A stretch of DNA of 64,000 nt from the NCBI GenBank assembly GCA_016718155.1, contig JADKEH010000021.1, positions 14,871-78,870 on the forward strand, written 5' to 3'. A model generated the notes under the pieces. It saw only the letters and a list, made by a program, of their open reading frames with translations. It had not been told where the DNA came from and ran no database searches. The DNA comes from Candidatus Rhodoferax randersensis. Lineage in GTDB: Bacteria; Pseudomonadota; Gammaproteobacteria; Burkholderiales; Burkholderiaceae_C. How positions within the stretch are numbered: position 1 is the first letter of the stretch; each line of letters opens with the position of its first letter. Made by a program: the position numbers and the translations under genes. Positions 1 to 8,468 of the stretch are shown one piece after another.

Positions 1-17
1 GGGGATACCGACTTCCT

Positions 18-749
18 ATGACCGACGACGGTTTCATCGCACTGCACTTCGTGACCTGCGTCAGCAATCTGGACGTACTATCCAAACGCTTGCTCGCCTC
101 CCCGTGCTTGCGAGACGGGTGCTACCCGTTGACGGCCTGCTTCAACGCCCAGAGCGCTGCCGAAGCGTTCAATGCGGCCGCAATGAGCATATCGGAGCCA
201 AATGCGTGGTTGGTCTGGGTTCACCAGGACGTTTTTCTTCCCGCGGGTTGGGATGCGCAGTTCAAGACCAGACTGATGGACGCACGGGCGGCGTTCTCCG
301 CGCTTGCCGTGGTCGGTGTGTACGGTGTGGCCGGATCGGGCACCGACTCACGGCGAGCCGGACATGTACTTGATCGTGGGCAGCTTCTGCACGAATCGGC
401 TGCCTTGCCCTGCAGGGCCGACAGTCTCGACGAACTGCTGTTTGCAGTGCGGTGCAACAGCGGGCTCAGGCTCGATCCGTTGCTGCCATGGGATTTCTAC
501 GCGACCGACCTCGTCTTGCAGGCGCAGTCAAACGGCTATCAGGCGGCCGTGGTCGACGCCTACTGTGAGCACTGGTCTGACACGCCGGCCAACGGCGCGG
601 TGCCACGACGACTCGTCGAGCGTATCGCAGCGAGTGGTTCGGTGTTCGAATCCAAGTGGGCACATCGCTTGCCGGTGCAGACGACCTGGATGTCGGTGGA
701 GCGGGCCGGTGATGTCCGTCGCTTGATCGACAGTGTGGCAGTCTCATGA
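18..749 (+). CDS. StrF-like glycosyltransferase
   Basis: The 243-residue protein resembles the glycosyltransferase-like domain named after streptomycin protein StrF (Glyco_tranf_2_5 type). Visible marks are an N-terminal beta strand (LHFVTCVSN), the central acidic sugar-nucleotide site WVHQDVFLP at about residues 67-75, and the glycine-rich VVGVYGVAGSG at about 98-108. It is probably a cytoplasmic enzyme that transfers a sugar in surface polysaccharide assembly; donor and acceptor cannot be told. The ATG at 18 gives the expected family length. The stop overlaps the next start (ATGA at 746-749), so the two are translationally coupled. The true operon start may lie before the window. Confidence 0.72.
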   Translation: MTDDGFIALHFVTCVSNLDVLSKRLLASPCLRDGCYPLTACFNAQSAAEAFNAAAMSISEPNAWLVWVHQDVFLPAGWDAQFKTRLMDARAAFSALAVVGVYGVAGSGTDSRRAGHVLDRGQLLHESAALPCRADSLDELLFAVRCNSGLRLDPLLPWDFYATDLVLQAQSNGYQAAVVDAYCEHWSDTPANGAVPRRLVERIAASGSVFESKWAHRLPVQTTWMSVERAGDVRRLIDSVAVS

Positions 750-2950
750 CAGTTGCCGCCAGGTTCAGGGCGTTGTCCCGACGACTACTCTGGTGGGCCG
801 CGCAGGGGGCGCACCACGTGGACTTCTCTTGGATTCTGCCTGCTTTGGCCCGGCTTCCCATGACGCTGGCCTATCGGGCGGCTCATTGGCGCGGCCTTAT
901 CAACGCAAGGACCGGCCGCGACTGGCGATCGATGGCCTTGGGCAGGCGCCACATCCGCAGCCAGAGTCTGGCGGGCTACCGGCTGCTGCCGGTGCTGGCC
1001 AGCGAGGAGACGCTCTCGGCATGGTGCGCCGAGCGATTTGTCGTCGAGGCGCGCGAAGAGTTGGAAGCTCAACTGGTCGCGACGAATCGCGTCGACGGGT
1101 TGAACTGCAGGTTCGAGCCGGCCCAAGCTGCGGTGGTGGGACTTGGACGCAAGCGGGGCTTGGTACTGCTCACACCGCACTTTGACAGCTTCTTTCTCGG
1201 CGTCGCGTTTCTGGCCCGCAGCGGGGCAAAGGTCAACCTGATGTCCTCGGCGGTGACCCAGCAGCCGGGCGTGGACCCGGCGGTGACACGGCACTTCTTC
1301 AAGAAGTACCGTGGACTCGAACACTATCTGAATGGCGGCAAAGTTCTGGACATGGAAACGGGACTACGCCAGTTCTATCGACTGCTGGAGCGTGGCGAGA
1401 CGCTGGTGGTGTTGGGTGATGCGCCGGTGCTGCCAGATGGCGTGTCGGCCCAGGTGGACCTTCTGGGCGCCAGTCGCTTGGTCGCGGGCGGCGCACTACG
1501 CATGGCGCAGAGCACTGGCAGCGACATCGGGGCCTATGTCTGTCGGCACCTTGAACGCAACAACTACGCATTGGAGTTGGGACCTGTTGGGACTGCCGAC
1601 GAATCAGCGGCCATTGATGCTGTCTATGCTTTTCTGGGCGCGGCCATTCAATCCAACCCGGGGCGCTGGTGGGGCGCCGACCTGCTGGTCAATTTGCCGC
1701 CCGTGGTTCAAATGGAAACAGCCGCCTCTGCGGCAGGTCCTTCGCCAATGCCACCAGCCAACAACCATCTACCGTTGCCCACCTGCGAGGTGGTTTTCTT
1801 TGTTGACAGCGTGTTGCAGGGCACGGAAGAGTTGGCGTTCGGAATCGATGCCCTGAGGGCGCAGCTGTCGAACTCGGACGAAGCATCACCAACGATTCAC
1901 GAAGTGACACGGCTCTCTGCGCCCTCGCCCGCAGTTTTTCTGGCGGCCAGCCGTGCGGCGCAAGTACTCGTCGTATTGGACCCCGCAGTGGTTGCTGTGG
2001 CGGACCTGCGCCAACAACTCGGCGCCAGCCTAGTGCGAAGTGGCGCCACCTGCGTCGTCAGCGCAGGACGGTCCGATGCCACGGGTGAGTGGTCGATTGA
2101 CTACTGCACCCGTTCAGAGCTGGAACGTTACGTGAAGCGGCGGCAGGCGCTGCCGGAGCATGCGCCGTATCAATCCACCGAACCCAAGCTCTACTTGCTG
2201 AATACCGACTTGGCGCGTGACTTCGCGGCACTGCACCCAAACTGCAATTGGGCTGAGCTGCCGACTGCGCTGGGCACGGCGTGCCAACTGGCACCGCGTG
2301 CTTTCGTGCATTCATACGGGGACTATCAGATGAGTGCGCGCGTTGAGATGCTGGAGATGCTTCCCAACACGGTGCACCGGCTGCTGGACATTGGTGGTGG
2401 CGAGGGCGGCTTTGCGCGTGCCTTTGCAGCGCGTCCCGGCGCTGAGGCTTGCCTGCTGGAGCCCGGTGCAATAGCGGCGCAACGTGCACGCGCTCTTGGA
2501 GTTACTGTCTTCGAGCGACGCGTTGAGGCGCTTGATCCGGCAGAAGTTGGCCTATTTGATGCAGTGACGTTTCTGGACGTGCTGGAGCATCTTGAAAAGC
2601 CGATTGATGCATTGCGGCGCATCCGATCGGTGTTGCGGCCGGGTGGCTACGTATTGGTGTCTGTTCCCAACGTCGGCTTCTGGCCCATAGTCAGGGACCT
2701 GATGATCGGTCGATTTGACTATCTGCCGGTGGGCATCCTCTGCAACACCCATTTGCGCTTCTTCACCGAGCGATCGCTTTTGACAATGCTGCAAGAAGCG
2801 GGATTCAGTGTCGTAACAATCAGACGGCACGGCCAGCCCCTTCCACCATCGATGGCCACACGCCTGGCTGGGCTGAGCGGGCCAGACTGTCCGATCGATT
2901 TGCAGAGCCTTGAAACGGACAGCCTGCATGTGCTCGCAGCCCTGCGTTGA
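746..2950 (+). CDS. LpxL/HtrB-like acyltransferase fused to SAM methyltransferase
   Basis: This 734-residue protein has three parts. Residues ~1-325 resemble the lysophospholipid/lipid A acyltransferase family, with a typical LLTPHFDSFFLG segment near 147-158, though the usual acidic residue of the HX4(D/E) motif is not where expected (Asp follows His by two). Residues ~335-510 form an unrecognised middle domain. Residues ~535-734 are a class I methyltransferase with the SAM-binding motif LLDIGGGEGGF, acidic post-motif residues, LFDAVTFLDVLEHL and LRPGGYVLVSVPN. It starts inside the stop of the upstream glycosyltransferase and overlaps the following GT2, so it belongs to a tight glycan operon. 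A role in acylating and methylating a glycolipid or polysaccharide is inference. The fusion is unusual. Confidence 0.75.
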   Translation: MTVAARFRALSRRLLWWAAQGAHHVDFSWILPALARLPMTLAYRAAHWRGLINARTGRDWRSMALGRRHIRSQSLAGYRLLPVLASEETLSAWCAERFVVEAREELEAQLVATNRVDGLNCRFEPAQAAVVGLGRKRGLVLLTPHFDSFFLGVAFLARSGAKVNLMSSAVTQQPGVDPAVTRHFFKKYRGLEHYLNGGKVLDMETGLRQFYRLLERGETLVVLGDAPVLPDGVSAQVDLLGASRLVAGGALRMAQSTGSDIGAYVCRHLERNNYALELGPVGTADESAAIDAVYAFLGAAIQSNPGRWWGADLLVNLPPVVQMETAASAAGPSPMPPANNHLPLPTCEVVFFVDSVLQGTEELAFGIDALRAQLSNSDEASPTIHEVTRLSAPSPAVFLAASRAAQVLVVLDPAVVAVADLRQQLGASLVRSGATCVVSAGRSDATGEWSIDYCTRSELERYVKRRQALPEHAPYQSTEPKLYLLNTDLARDFAALHPNCNWAELPTALGTACQLAPRAFVHSYGDYQMSARVEMLEMLPNTVHRLLDIGGGEGGFARAFAARPGAEACLLEPGAIAAQRARALGVTVFERRVEALDPAEVGLFDAVTFLDVLEHLEKPIDALRRIRSVLRPGGYVLVSVPNVGFWPIVRDLMIGRFDYLPVGILCNTHLRFFTERSLLTMLQEAGFSVVTIRRHGQPLPPSMATRLAGLSGPDCPIDLQSLETDSLHVLAALR

Positions 2951-4103
2951 CATCATCATCGTCAACTACCACAGCGCCAATGACATCAAGCGCTGTCTGG
3001 AATCCTTGGGTCCATGGCCCTATGGCCGCATTGTGCTGGTCGACAACAGCGAGGATGCCAGTGAGAGCGACGCATTGCGCCAGCTGGCCATGGGCAGGCC
3101 CGAAGTAGAGCTTCTCACGCCTGCGCAGAACCTCGGGTTTGGACGAGGCTGCAATCTCGCATTTGAGCGGTGCCGGGCGGAATATGTGCTGTTGCTCAAT
3201 CCGGACGCATTGATCTCCGCCAAGGAAGTCGTGACTTTGGCGCGAACGCTGGACTCAAGCCCGACATTGGGTGCGGTGTCACCTCGCATCTACTGGAATG
3301 CCGAGCGCTCTTTTTTGCTGCCAAGCGCGTTCCCCCAGTCGCCGTTGGCCGAACTGGCGATGGCATTGGCATCCCGGTCGGCCAGAGTCACGCGCTGGGC
3401 GGCCGGGCGTTACGTCGAACACGCGCGTCAGAAAATGACTGCATCGACACCGTTCGAAGTCGACTTCCTCGCGGGCGCGGTCATGATGCTGCGCCGGCAT
3501 GCGGTGCTGAGGGCGGGCGGTCTGTTTGATCCCGACTACTTCATGTTCTTCGAAGACTCGGACCTGTCCGTTCGACTGAGGCGGGCGGGCTACACCCTGG
3601 CAATGGTTCCGTCCGCCTCGGCGGTGCACGAGTACCGGCACAAAGCGTTCAAGGCTGAGCTGATGGCGCAGAGTCAACAAACTTACTTCAGCAAGCGGTT
3701 TCCTCGCTTTCACGCCTGGAGCCGCAAGCTGAGACTGGTCGGCGCCTTGGCCCGAGAGATTGATCCAGCCGATTGGTTTGCGCTTGCCAATCTGCAGGTC
3801 AGCAGTGGGGCCGACTTCGCAAGCCAAACCGGCAGCGCGGCCGTGCTAGCCGTCAGCCCGTCCTTGCTGATGAGGCCCGCGATGTTCAGACCCGCATGGG
3901 GTGAAGCCTTGAACTTCAGCGAGGCTGAGTGGGCCCTGCTGGAGCCGGCTTCCTATGTGGCCCTGATCCGCCGCGAGGCGGGACCGCAAAGGACGGATTG
4001 GGTCCACTTTCAGCGGATGCCAGAGCCCAGCCCCCTGATCAATCCAGAGGCGCCCAGCTCGCAAAAGTCCAGCACGCGCTCGAAGCCCAGCGCATTGCCG
4101 TAG
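2928..4103 (+). CDS. GT2 family glycosyltransferase (rhamnosyltransferase-like)
   Basis: The protein opens with the GT-A strand VDIIIVNYHSA, followed by the nucleotide-sugar segment NLGFGRGCN and the metal-site region LLLNPDA, then FEVDFLAGAVMMLRR and YFMFFEDSDLSVRLRRAG. These are hallmarks of GT2 enzymes of the WbbL/rhamnosyltransferase type. I prefer the ATG at 2928; an in-frame TTG at 2910 is also possible. Both overlap the upstream CDS. The last ~30 residues (Ser/Pro/Lys-rich) are encoded by the complement of the convergent phosphatase gene, so the C terminus is probably an extension after loss of an earlier stop. It likely adds a deoxyhexose or related sugar at the cytoplasmic membrane. 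Confidence 0.82.
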   Translation: MCSQPCVDIIIVNYHSANDIKRCLESLGPWPYGRIVLVDNSEDASESDALRQLAMGRPEVELLTPAQNLGFGRGCNLAFERCRAEYVLLLNPDALISAKEVVTLARTLDSSPTLGAVSPRIYWNAERSFLLPSAFPQSPLAELAMALASRSARVTRWAAGRYVEHARQKMTASTPFEVDFLAGAVMMLRRHAVLRAGGLFDPDYFMFFEDSDLSVRLRRAGYTLAMVPSASAVHEYRHKAFKAELMAQSQQTYFSKRFPRFHAWSRKLRLVGALAREIDPADWFALANLQVSSGADFASQTGSAAVLAVSPSLLMRPAMFRPAWGEALNFSEAEWALLEPASYVALIRREAGPQRTDWVHFQRMPEPSPLINPEAPSSQKSSTRSKPSALP

Positions 4104-4498
4104 TAGGGGTCCGGCACGTCCTCACCATGCACGCCGTCCGCGAAGTCCAAAAAAAGTCGCAGCTTGCCAAGGTGCGGAGCAGGACAGACGCTTTGAAGAC
4201 TCTCCAAATTGCCCCGGTCCATCGCCAGGATGAGGTCGAACTTCTCAAAGTCCGCGTCGGCAATGCGCCGGGAACGCCCCTTGACCTGAGGATAGCCGCG
4301 CGCCAGAAGCGCCGCCGCCGCTCTGGGGTCGATTCGGTCGCCGATGTGGTGCGCGTGGGTGCCCGCCGAATCGAAGACCAGGCAATCCGCCATGTTGAGC
4401 ACCTCACGACCTGCCTGCGCCGCCGTCCACTCGGCCACGGCACGCGCCATCGGGGAGCGGCAGATGTTGCCCATACACACCATCAGGATCTTGGTCAT
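4010..4498 (-). CDS. wzb: low-molecular-weight protein-tyrosine phosphatase
   Basis: The 162-residue protein begins MTKILMVCMGNICRSP and so carries the CX5R(S) active-site loop (Cys8 to Arg14) typical of LMW-PTPs. The distal acidic motif DVPDPYYG supplies the general acid Asp. Enzymes of this type dephosphorylate the autokinase of Wzx/Wzy-type export systems, so the partner here is probably the tyrosine autokinase at 19.5 kb. The ATG at 4498 is chosen because homologues start just before the first strand; upstream codons belong to a group II intron. The 3' end overlaps the convergent GT2 gene by about 94 bp. The symbol wzb is by analogy. Confidence 0.9.
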   Translation of the reverse strand: MTKILMVCMGNICRSPMARAVAEWTAAQAGREVLNMADCLVFDSAGTHAHHIGDRIDPRAAAALLARGYPQVKGRSRRIADADFEKFDLILAMDRGNLESLQSVCPAPHLGKLRLFLDFADGVHGEDVPDPYYGNALGFERVLDFCELGASGLIRGLGSGIR

Positions 4499-4561
4499 TG
4501 GTAGACGTTGGTTCTTTTCTAGAGCCCGAAGGCCGTTAACAAAGAGCCAACGCCCCCTTTC

Positions 4562-4594
4562 AAACCGTGCGTGCGGATTTCCCGCACACGGCTT
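4562..4594 (-). ncRNA. group II intron domain V catalytic hairpin
   Basis: On the minus strand this 33-34 nt segment starts AAGCCGTGTGCGGG, has a GAAA tetraloop, and closes with CCGCACGCACGGTTT. The AGC triad near the 5' base, the GNRA loop and the near-perfect pairing are diagnostic of domain V, the catalytic core. Its preservation suggests the ribozyme may still fold even though the maturase gene is broken. Confidence 0.85.
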
Positions 4595-4620
4595 ACCGGT
4601 GGCCTGTCGGCTCGCAGCAT

Positions 4621-5480
4621 TACGCGTGCCTCCTGTTACCAGGGGGCTTGTCAGGATAGCGGATCGTGCCTCGCAGTCGATACAGCCCAAGACTTTCAAA
4701 ATACTACGCCTCCAGCGACGGGCTTGGCCTGCTTTGAGGCGGCTGCCGGCTCGCTTGAGCCTCAGACTCGAGTCGCCTTACAACGTAGTCGTCCACCAGA
4801 TGAACTCCGCTGCGTTGCTCCGAAGTACTGCCCCAGCCTCTAGGGGTTGGTTGGGCTTGTGCGTTGTCTGTGGCATCGCCCCGGGTGTCAGCTCCTTCAC
4901 CTTCATGCGCTGTGGGCCAGGGTGTGGTAGTAGCGTCTTAGTCCTCTTTGCCACATCGCTCATGCGCTGTGCAGGTGGCAGCCAAATGATCTGGGCGTTC
5001 GCGTCGCGTCTTTGTGGGTGCAGCTTCTCAATCCCCAGTTGCGTCTTTGGGCTTCTTCGCTCTTCTGGCTTTCGCTCAGACCACGAAGTCGTCCGCGTAT
5101 CGCCAGCGTGCCCAGGTGCGCAGTGCTTTGCCCCACCTTGTCCAGTCGTGCAGATAAATGTTGGATAGCAGGGGGATATCACGGGGGGTTCCCGCCTTGG
5201 GCTGGTTTATCGCCTCTCTTACCTCATCTCTAGCTGCCTTCGGTCTGCTCTTGCTCCGCCGTTCTGGTTCGCCCTGCCGGGGCCTAAAACCAAAGGTGGG
5301 GTCGCCTCGAATGGCTCAAGTCCAGTTTGGCCGCCTTTATCACAATGCCCAGGGCGTTTGTCTCCATTGGCCTTGGGTATGGGTGCGCCGTACGACTTGC
5401 GCCTTGTATCGACCTGCTCGAGTTCGACGCCCAGTCTTGTAACAGGCGCTGTACGCCTACCGCTCTACTTCTTCTTGCGG
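4621..5480 (-). pseudogene. group II intron reverse transcriptase/maturase relic
   Basis: Fragments of an intron-encoded protein are readable only by changing frame. On the minus strand one sees YGAPIPKANGDKRP near 5395-5345 (RT0/RT1 type), then AGTPRDIPLLSNIYLHDW near 5190-5140 and RYADDFVV with the catalytic YADD at 5099-5085. A stop codon follows the YADD segment. Further on are VDDYVVRRL and, after another stop, ESLGLYRLRGTIRYP, typical of the C-terminal end of these maturases. At least three frame changes or stops are present, so no functional protein can be made from this copy. Mobility or splicing would need a maturase in trans. The 5' limit of the relic is approximate. Confidence 0.8.
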
Positions 5481-6127
5481 TCTACTCCGGCGGCGCCTTT
5501 GCTGCGCCTGCTCCAGCTTCACAGTGTGGCCCTGTTTTGTCGTACGGCGTAAAGGTCTGTCCGCGCTTCTGGCTGCGGCCCAAAGTTGCCTTGCGTTGTC
5601 GCCTTGTGTTCACGGGTGCTTAGGTCGCGGCCATTCCCTCGTGCTTACCTGCTCTGTCAACGACCACCGCGGCCTTCCTCAACGCGTTATGCCGCGGGCC
5701 GTAGGCTGGCTTGCGCCAAGCCTGTCGGTACTATGTTCCCCTGGACTCCCGCTGTGCAGCGCTCGATTTCGCCGGGCTACGGTCGCCTGGGGCGCGGGTC
5801 TCTCCTGTTCCGTATTGAGCCGTGTTGCGTGCCACCCCCATACCCCGGTGCACCCCAGTCCCATCGCTTGCAGGTCAGGACGGGCCTTGCCTGACAGAGC
5901 GGCTCGGCTTGCACTTTGTAAATCGACGAGGCTGCAGGCTTCACTTTATGTTGTGGCCCGCGAACTTGCTCCCTCGTTTCAAGGGCTTTTGCACCCCCCA
6001 GCGACTCGCCTGTCCGGGGTCTGCTGGGGCTGGACGATTACCCGCGGGCTTGCACCCGCTGGTTCATAGCGCGATCCGCCACCTCTTGCAGCAGGCTGCT
6101 TTCAATTGCGGATTCTTCAGGACGCAC

Positions 6128-6304
6128 CATGCTGCGGATTCTATTGACTTTGCCCATCTAGGCAGCGCGTCACGGCAACGCGTGCTGGCAACGAGGACTT
6201 CGGGCATCCAACGCAGTACACTGCTTGCCAGCTTGAATCACCGGCGGCCGATGTCAGTTAGCTCCGCCGTTGATTGATCACCCACATCGATTTGGGAACG
6301 ATAC
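6128..6304. other. intergenic region between intron and ABC operon
   Basis: These 177 bases lie between the intron 5' end and the first ABC gene. They should hold the 5' exon (original leader and promoter region of the phosphatase, minus strand) and the promoter of the ABC operon (plus strand). I see no convincing -35/-10 pair, gene or terminator. Confidence 0.4.
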
Positions 6305-7042
6305 ATGACCGATCAGACGACGAGCCAGTCGGAGAATCAGGGGCCGGTAGCGGTGCTCACGGCGGTCGAGAAGACCTATCACATGGATTCGATCAGCGTT
6401 CCGGTGATCAAAGGCGTCGACATTCTTGTTCGCCATGCGTGTTTTACGGTGCTGCTGGGTCCATCCGGTAGTGGCAAGACAACCTTGCTGAACATGGTCG
6501 GCTGCATCGACCGACCCGACAAGGGGGAGATCATCGTGGCCGACTGCAAGGTTGGTGATCTGTCCGACGATGCCTTGTCGGATTTCCGGGCCAAGAACAT
6601 CGGTTTTATTTTTCAGAATTTCAATCTGCTGCCGGTGCTGAGCGCCTACGAAAACATCGAATACCCGCTGCTGTTGGCCGGCGCCTCGGCCAAGAAGCGC
6701 GGTGACCGGGTGCCCAAGCTGCTGGATGCGGTGGGCCTGGGTGACAAGGCGAAGAACCTTCCGGGACAACTGTCGGGCGGTCAGCGCCAACGCGTCGCCA
6801 TCGCCCGTGCCCTGGCGCGCAAGCCCAAGCTGGTCATCGCCGACGAGCCCACTGCCAACCTGGACAGCCAGACCGGCGCGGCCATCCTGAATCTGATGCG
6901 CAGGATGGTGGAGCGTTATCAAATTTCCTTTCTCTTCTCGTCCCATGACCCAGATGTGATCAAGGCCGCAGACGACACCATCTTTTTGAAGGATGGCACG
7001 ATTCGCGGCATCCGGCGCAAAGGCCAGGAGGACGCGGCATGA
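6305..7042 (+). CDS. ABC transporter ATP-binding protein (LolD/MacB type)
   Basis: The 245-residue protein has Walker A LLGPSGSGKTT (Lys58), a Q-loop (GFIFQNFNLLP), the signature LSGGQRQRVAIARAL, Walker B KLVIADEPTANLD and the H-loop SSHDPDV. The spacing and the ANLD sequence are typical of the LolD/MacB/FtsE group, which pairs with FtsX-type permeases and uses ATP hydrolysis to drive mechanical work on the periplasmic side rather than solute import. The stop overlaps the permease start by 4 nt. With the LolA-like protein and barrel downstream, it probably powers transfer of a lipoprotein or lipid-linked substrate toward the outer membrane. Confidence 0.92.
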   Translation: MTDQTTSQSENQGPVAVLTAVEKTYHMDSISVPVIKGVDILVRHACFTVLLGPSGSGKTTLLNMVGCIDRPDKGEIIVADCKVGDLSDDALSDFRAKNIGFIFQNFNLLPVLSAYENIEYPLLLAGASAKKRGDRVPKLLDAVGLGDKAKNLPGQLSGGQRQRVAIARALARKPKLVIADEPTANLDSQTGAAILNLMRRMVERYQISFLFSSHDPDVIKAADDTIFLKDGTIRGIRRKGQEDAA

Positions 7043-8448
7043 TGACTTTGTCGCTTGCCGTGCGCAACCTGCTGCGCAATCGTCGCCGCTCTTTGGCGAC
7101 CTTGCTGGCGATGGCAATTGGTTCGGCCTCGATCCTTCTGTTTGGCGGCTACAGTGCCAATATCAACTACACCATGCACACGGAGTATGTGCAAACCGGT
7201 GGGCATCTGCAGATCCAGCACCGCGACTTCTACCTGTATGGCAGTGGCAATCCAACCGCCTACGGGATTGCAGATTACCAGCAGATCATTGCCGCCATCC
7301 AGAGCGATGAAGTGCTGCGGGGCATGGTACTGGTGGCAACGCCCACGCTGCAGTTTGGCGGCATCGCCGGCAACTACGCGGCAAGCGTTTCGCGCACCAT
7401 CATTGGCAACGGGTTGGTGGCTGAAGACATCAACCGCATGCGACGTTGGAATGACTTCAATCTGCCCTCTGTCTTTCCGGTGTTTGCACTGGAAGGCGCG
7501 GCGGGCGATGCAGCCATTGTCGGCACCGGCGTGGCCAGGGTACTGCAGCTTTGTGAAGCGTTGAAGATTGCCCGTTGCCCCAAGCCCGAGAAAGAACAGA
7601 AGTTGGACGGCAAGGCGCTTCCCGATGACATTGCCCAACTCAGCCTGCAAGAGGCACCCGCCGCAGCTGCCGGTGCCGGTGCCGGTGCCGGAACCAGCGG
7701 GCGCCGAATCGAAGTGCTCGCCGGCAACAGCAAAGGTGCCCCGAACGTGACCTCGCTGGAAGTCATCCGTGCCGAGGAACAGGGTTTCAAGGAACTCGAT
7801 GAGGTCTACGTCATGATGCATCTTGCCAGGACGCAGCAGCTGATCTATGGCAAGTCCGCACCCAAAGTGACCTCGATCATTTTGCAGCTGCGTCACTCAG
7901 CACAGATTCCGGCCGCTACTGCCAGACTGTCCCCAATCCTGGCGAAGTTCTCGTCGAGTCAACCGCTCGCAGTGCTGGATTTTCGGACCTTGAATCCGTT
8001 CTATGTGCAGACGATCCAGTTGTTCGACACCATATTCGGATTTATCTTTGCGTTGATCGGCGCCATTGTTCTGTTCACGGTCAGCAACACCATGAATACG
8101 GCGGTGGTCGAGCGCACTGTCGAAATCGGCACGTTGCGCGCCATTGGCTTGCGCCGAGGTGGCATCCGGCGCCTGTTCGTGACGGAGGGCGCGCTGCTGG
8201 GTTTGTGCGGGGCCGTGCTCGGTGTCCTTGTGGCACTGCTGTTGTCGGGTGTTGGCAACCAGATGGGACTGACGTGGTCGGCGCCGGGCAGTGTCGAACC
8301 CTTGCCGCTGACGTTGCGCGTCTGGGGCGAAACCGGCATGATTCTGGGCACGACAGTTGGCCTCATCTGCATTGCCGTCCTGTCCGCCTGGTGGCCAGCC
8401 TACCGGGCTGCCCAGCTCAATGTAGTCGACGCCCTGCGCCACGTCTGA
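7039..8448 (+). CDS. ABC transporter permease, FtsX/LolC/MacB type
   Basis: The 469-residue protein has one N-terminal membrane segment after the basic motif VRNLLRNRRRSLATLLAM, a large periplasmic domain (~45-325), and three C-terminal membrane segments with FtsX-domain sequences (VVERTVEIGTLRAIGLRRGG, and the C-terminal WPAYRAAQLNVVDALRHV). This is the standard four-helix mechanotransmission topology. The start codon overlaps the ATPase stop. The periplasmic domain contains a Gly/Ala stretch encoded by hexanucleotide repeats near 7669-7691. The stop overlaps an ATG of the downstream LolA-like gene (TGATG at 8446-8450), supporting one operon. Confidence 0.9.
   Translation: MMTLSLAVRNLLRNRRRSLATLLAMAIGSASILLFGGYSANINYTMHTEYVQTGGHLQIQHRDFYLYGSGNPTAYGIADYQQIIAAIQSDEVLRGMVLVATPTLQFGGIAGNYAASVSRTIIGNGLVAEDINRMRRWNDFNLPSVFPVFALEGAAGDAAIVGTGVARVLQLCEALKIARCPKPEKEQKLDGKALPDDIAQLSLQEAPAAAAGAGAGAGTSGRRIEVLAGNSKGAPNVTSLEVIRAEEQGFKELDEVYVMMHLARTQQLIYGKSAPKVTSIILQLRHSAQIPAATARLSPILAKFSSSQPLAVLDFRTLNPFYVQTIQLFDTIFGFIFALIGAIVLFTVSNTMNTAVVERTVEIGTLRAIGLRRGGIRRLFVTEGALLGLCGAVLGVLVALLLSGVGNQMGLTWSAPGSVEPLPLTLRVWGETGMILGTTVGLICIAVLSAWWPAYRAAQLNVVDALRHV
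7669..7691 (+). repeat. gccggt hexanucleotide tandem repeat in permease
   Basis: Nearly four copies of the unit gccggt encode an Ala-Gly-Ala-Gly run in the periplasmic domain of the permease. The unit length is a multiple of three, so copy-number change would lengthen or shorten the loop without shifting the frame. Confidence 0.7.
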
Positions 8449-8468
8449 TGAAAGAAGGCTCCGCAATC

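Larger units (their letters stand above)
4501..6127 (-). mobile_element. group II intron, minus strand, degenerate ORF
   Basis: Read on the minus strand, the element begins at 6127 with GTGCGTCCTGAAG, matching the conserved GUGYG group II 5' end. It continues through GC-rich domain I-type sequence and ends near 4501 in ...AACGTCTAC. A domain V hairpin lies at 4594-4562. A following hairpin with arms CGTTGG and CCAACG, containing a purine bulge suited to the branch-point A, fits domain VI. Between the RNA parts lies a frameshifted reverse transcriptase/maturase relic. The element sits 2-3 nt upstream of the phosphatase start codon in the sense orientation, so phosphatase transcripts starting upstream would contain it. 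End positions are inferred and may be off by a few bases. Confidence 0.85.

Noticed and set aside
4560..6280. Many open frames of 60-270 codons on the plus strand between the phosphatase and the ABC operon
   Set aside because: They lie over the structured group II intron, have no conserved motifs, and change frame erratically. The intron reading on the minus strand explains the stretch.
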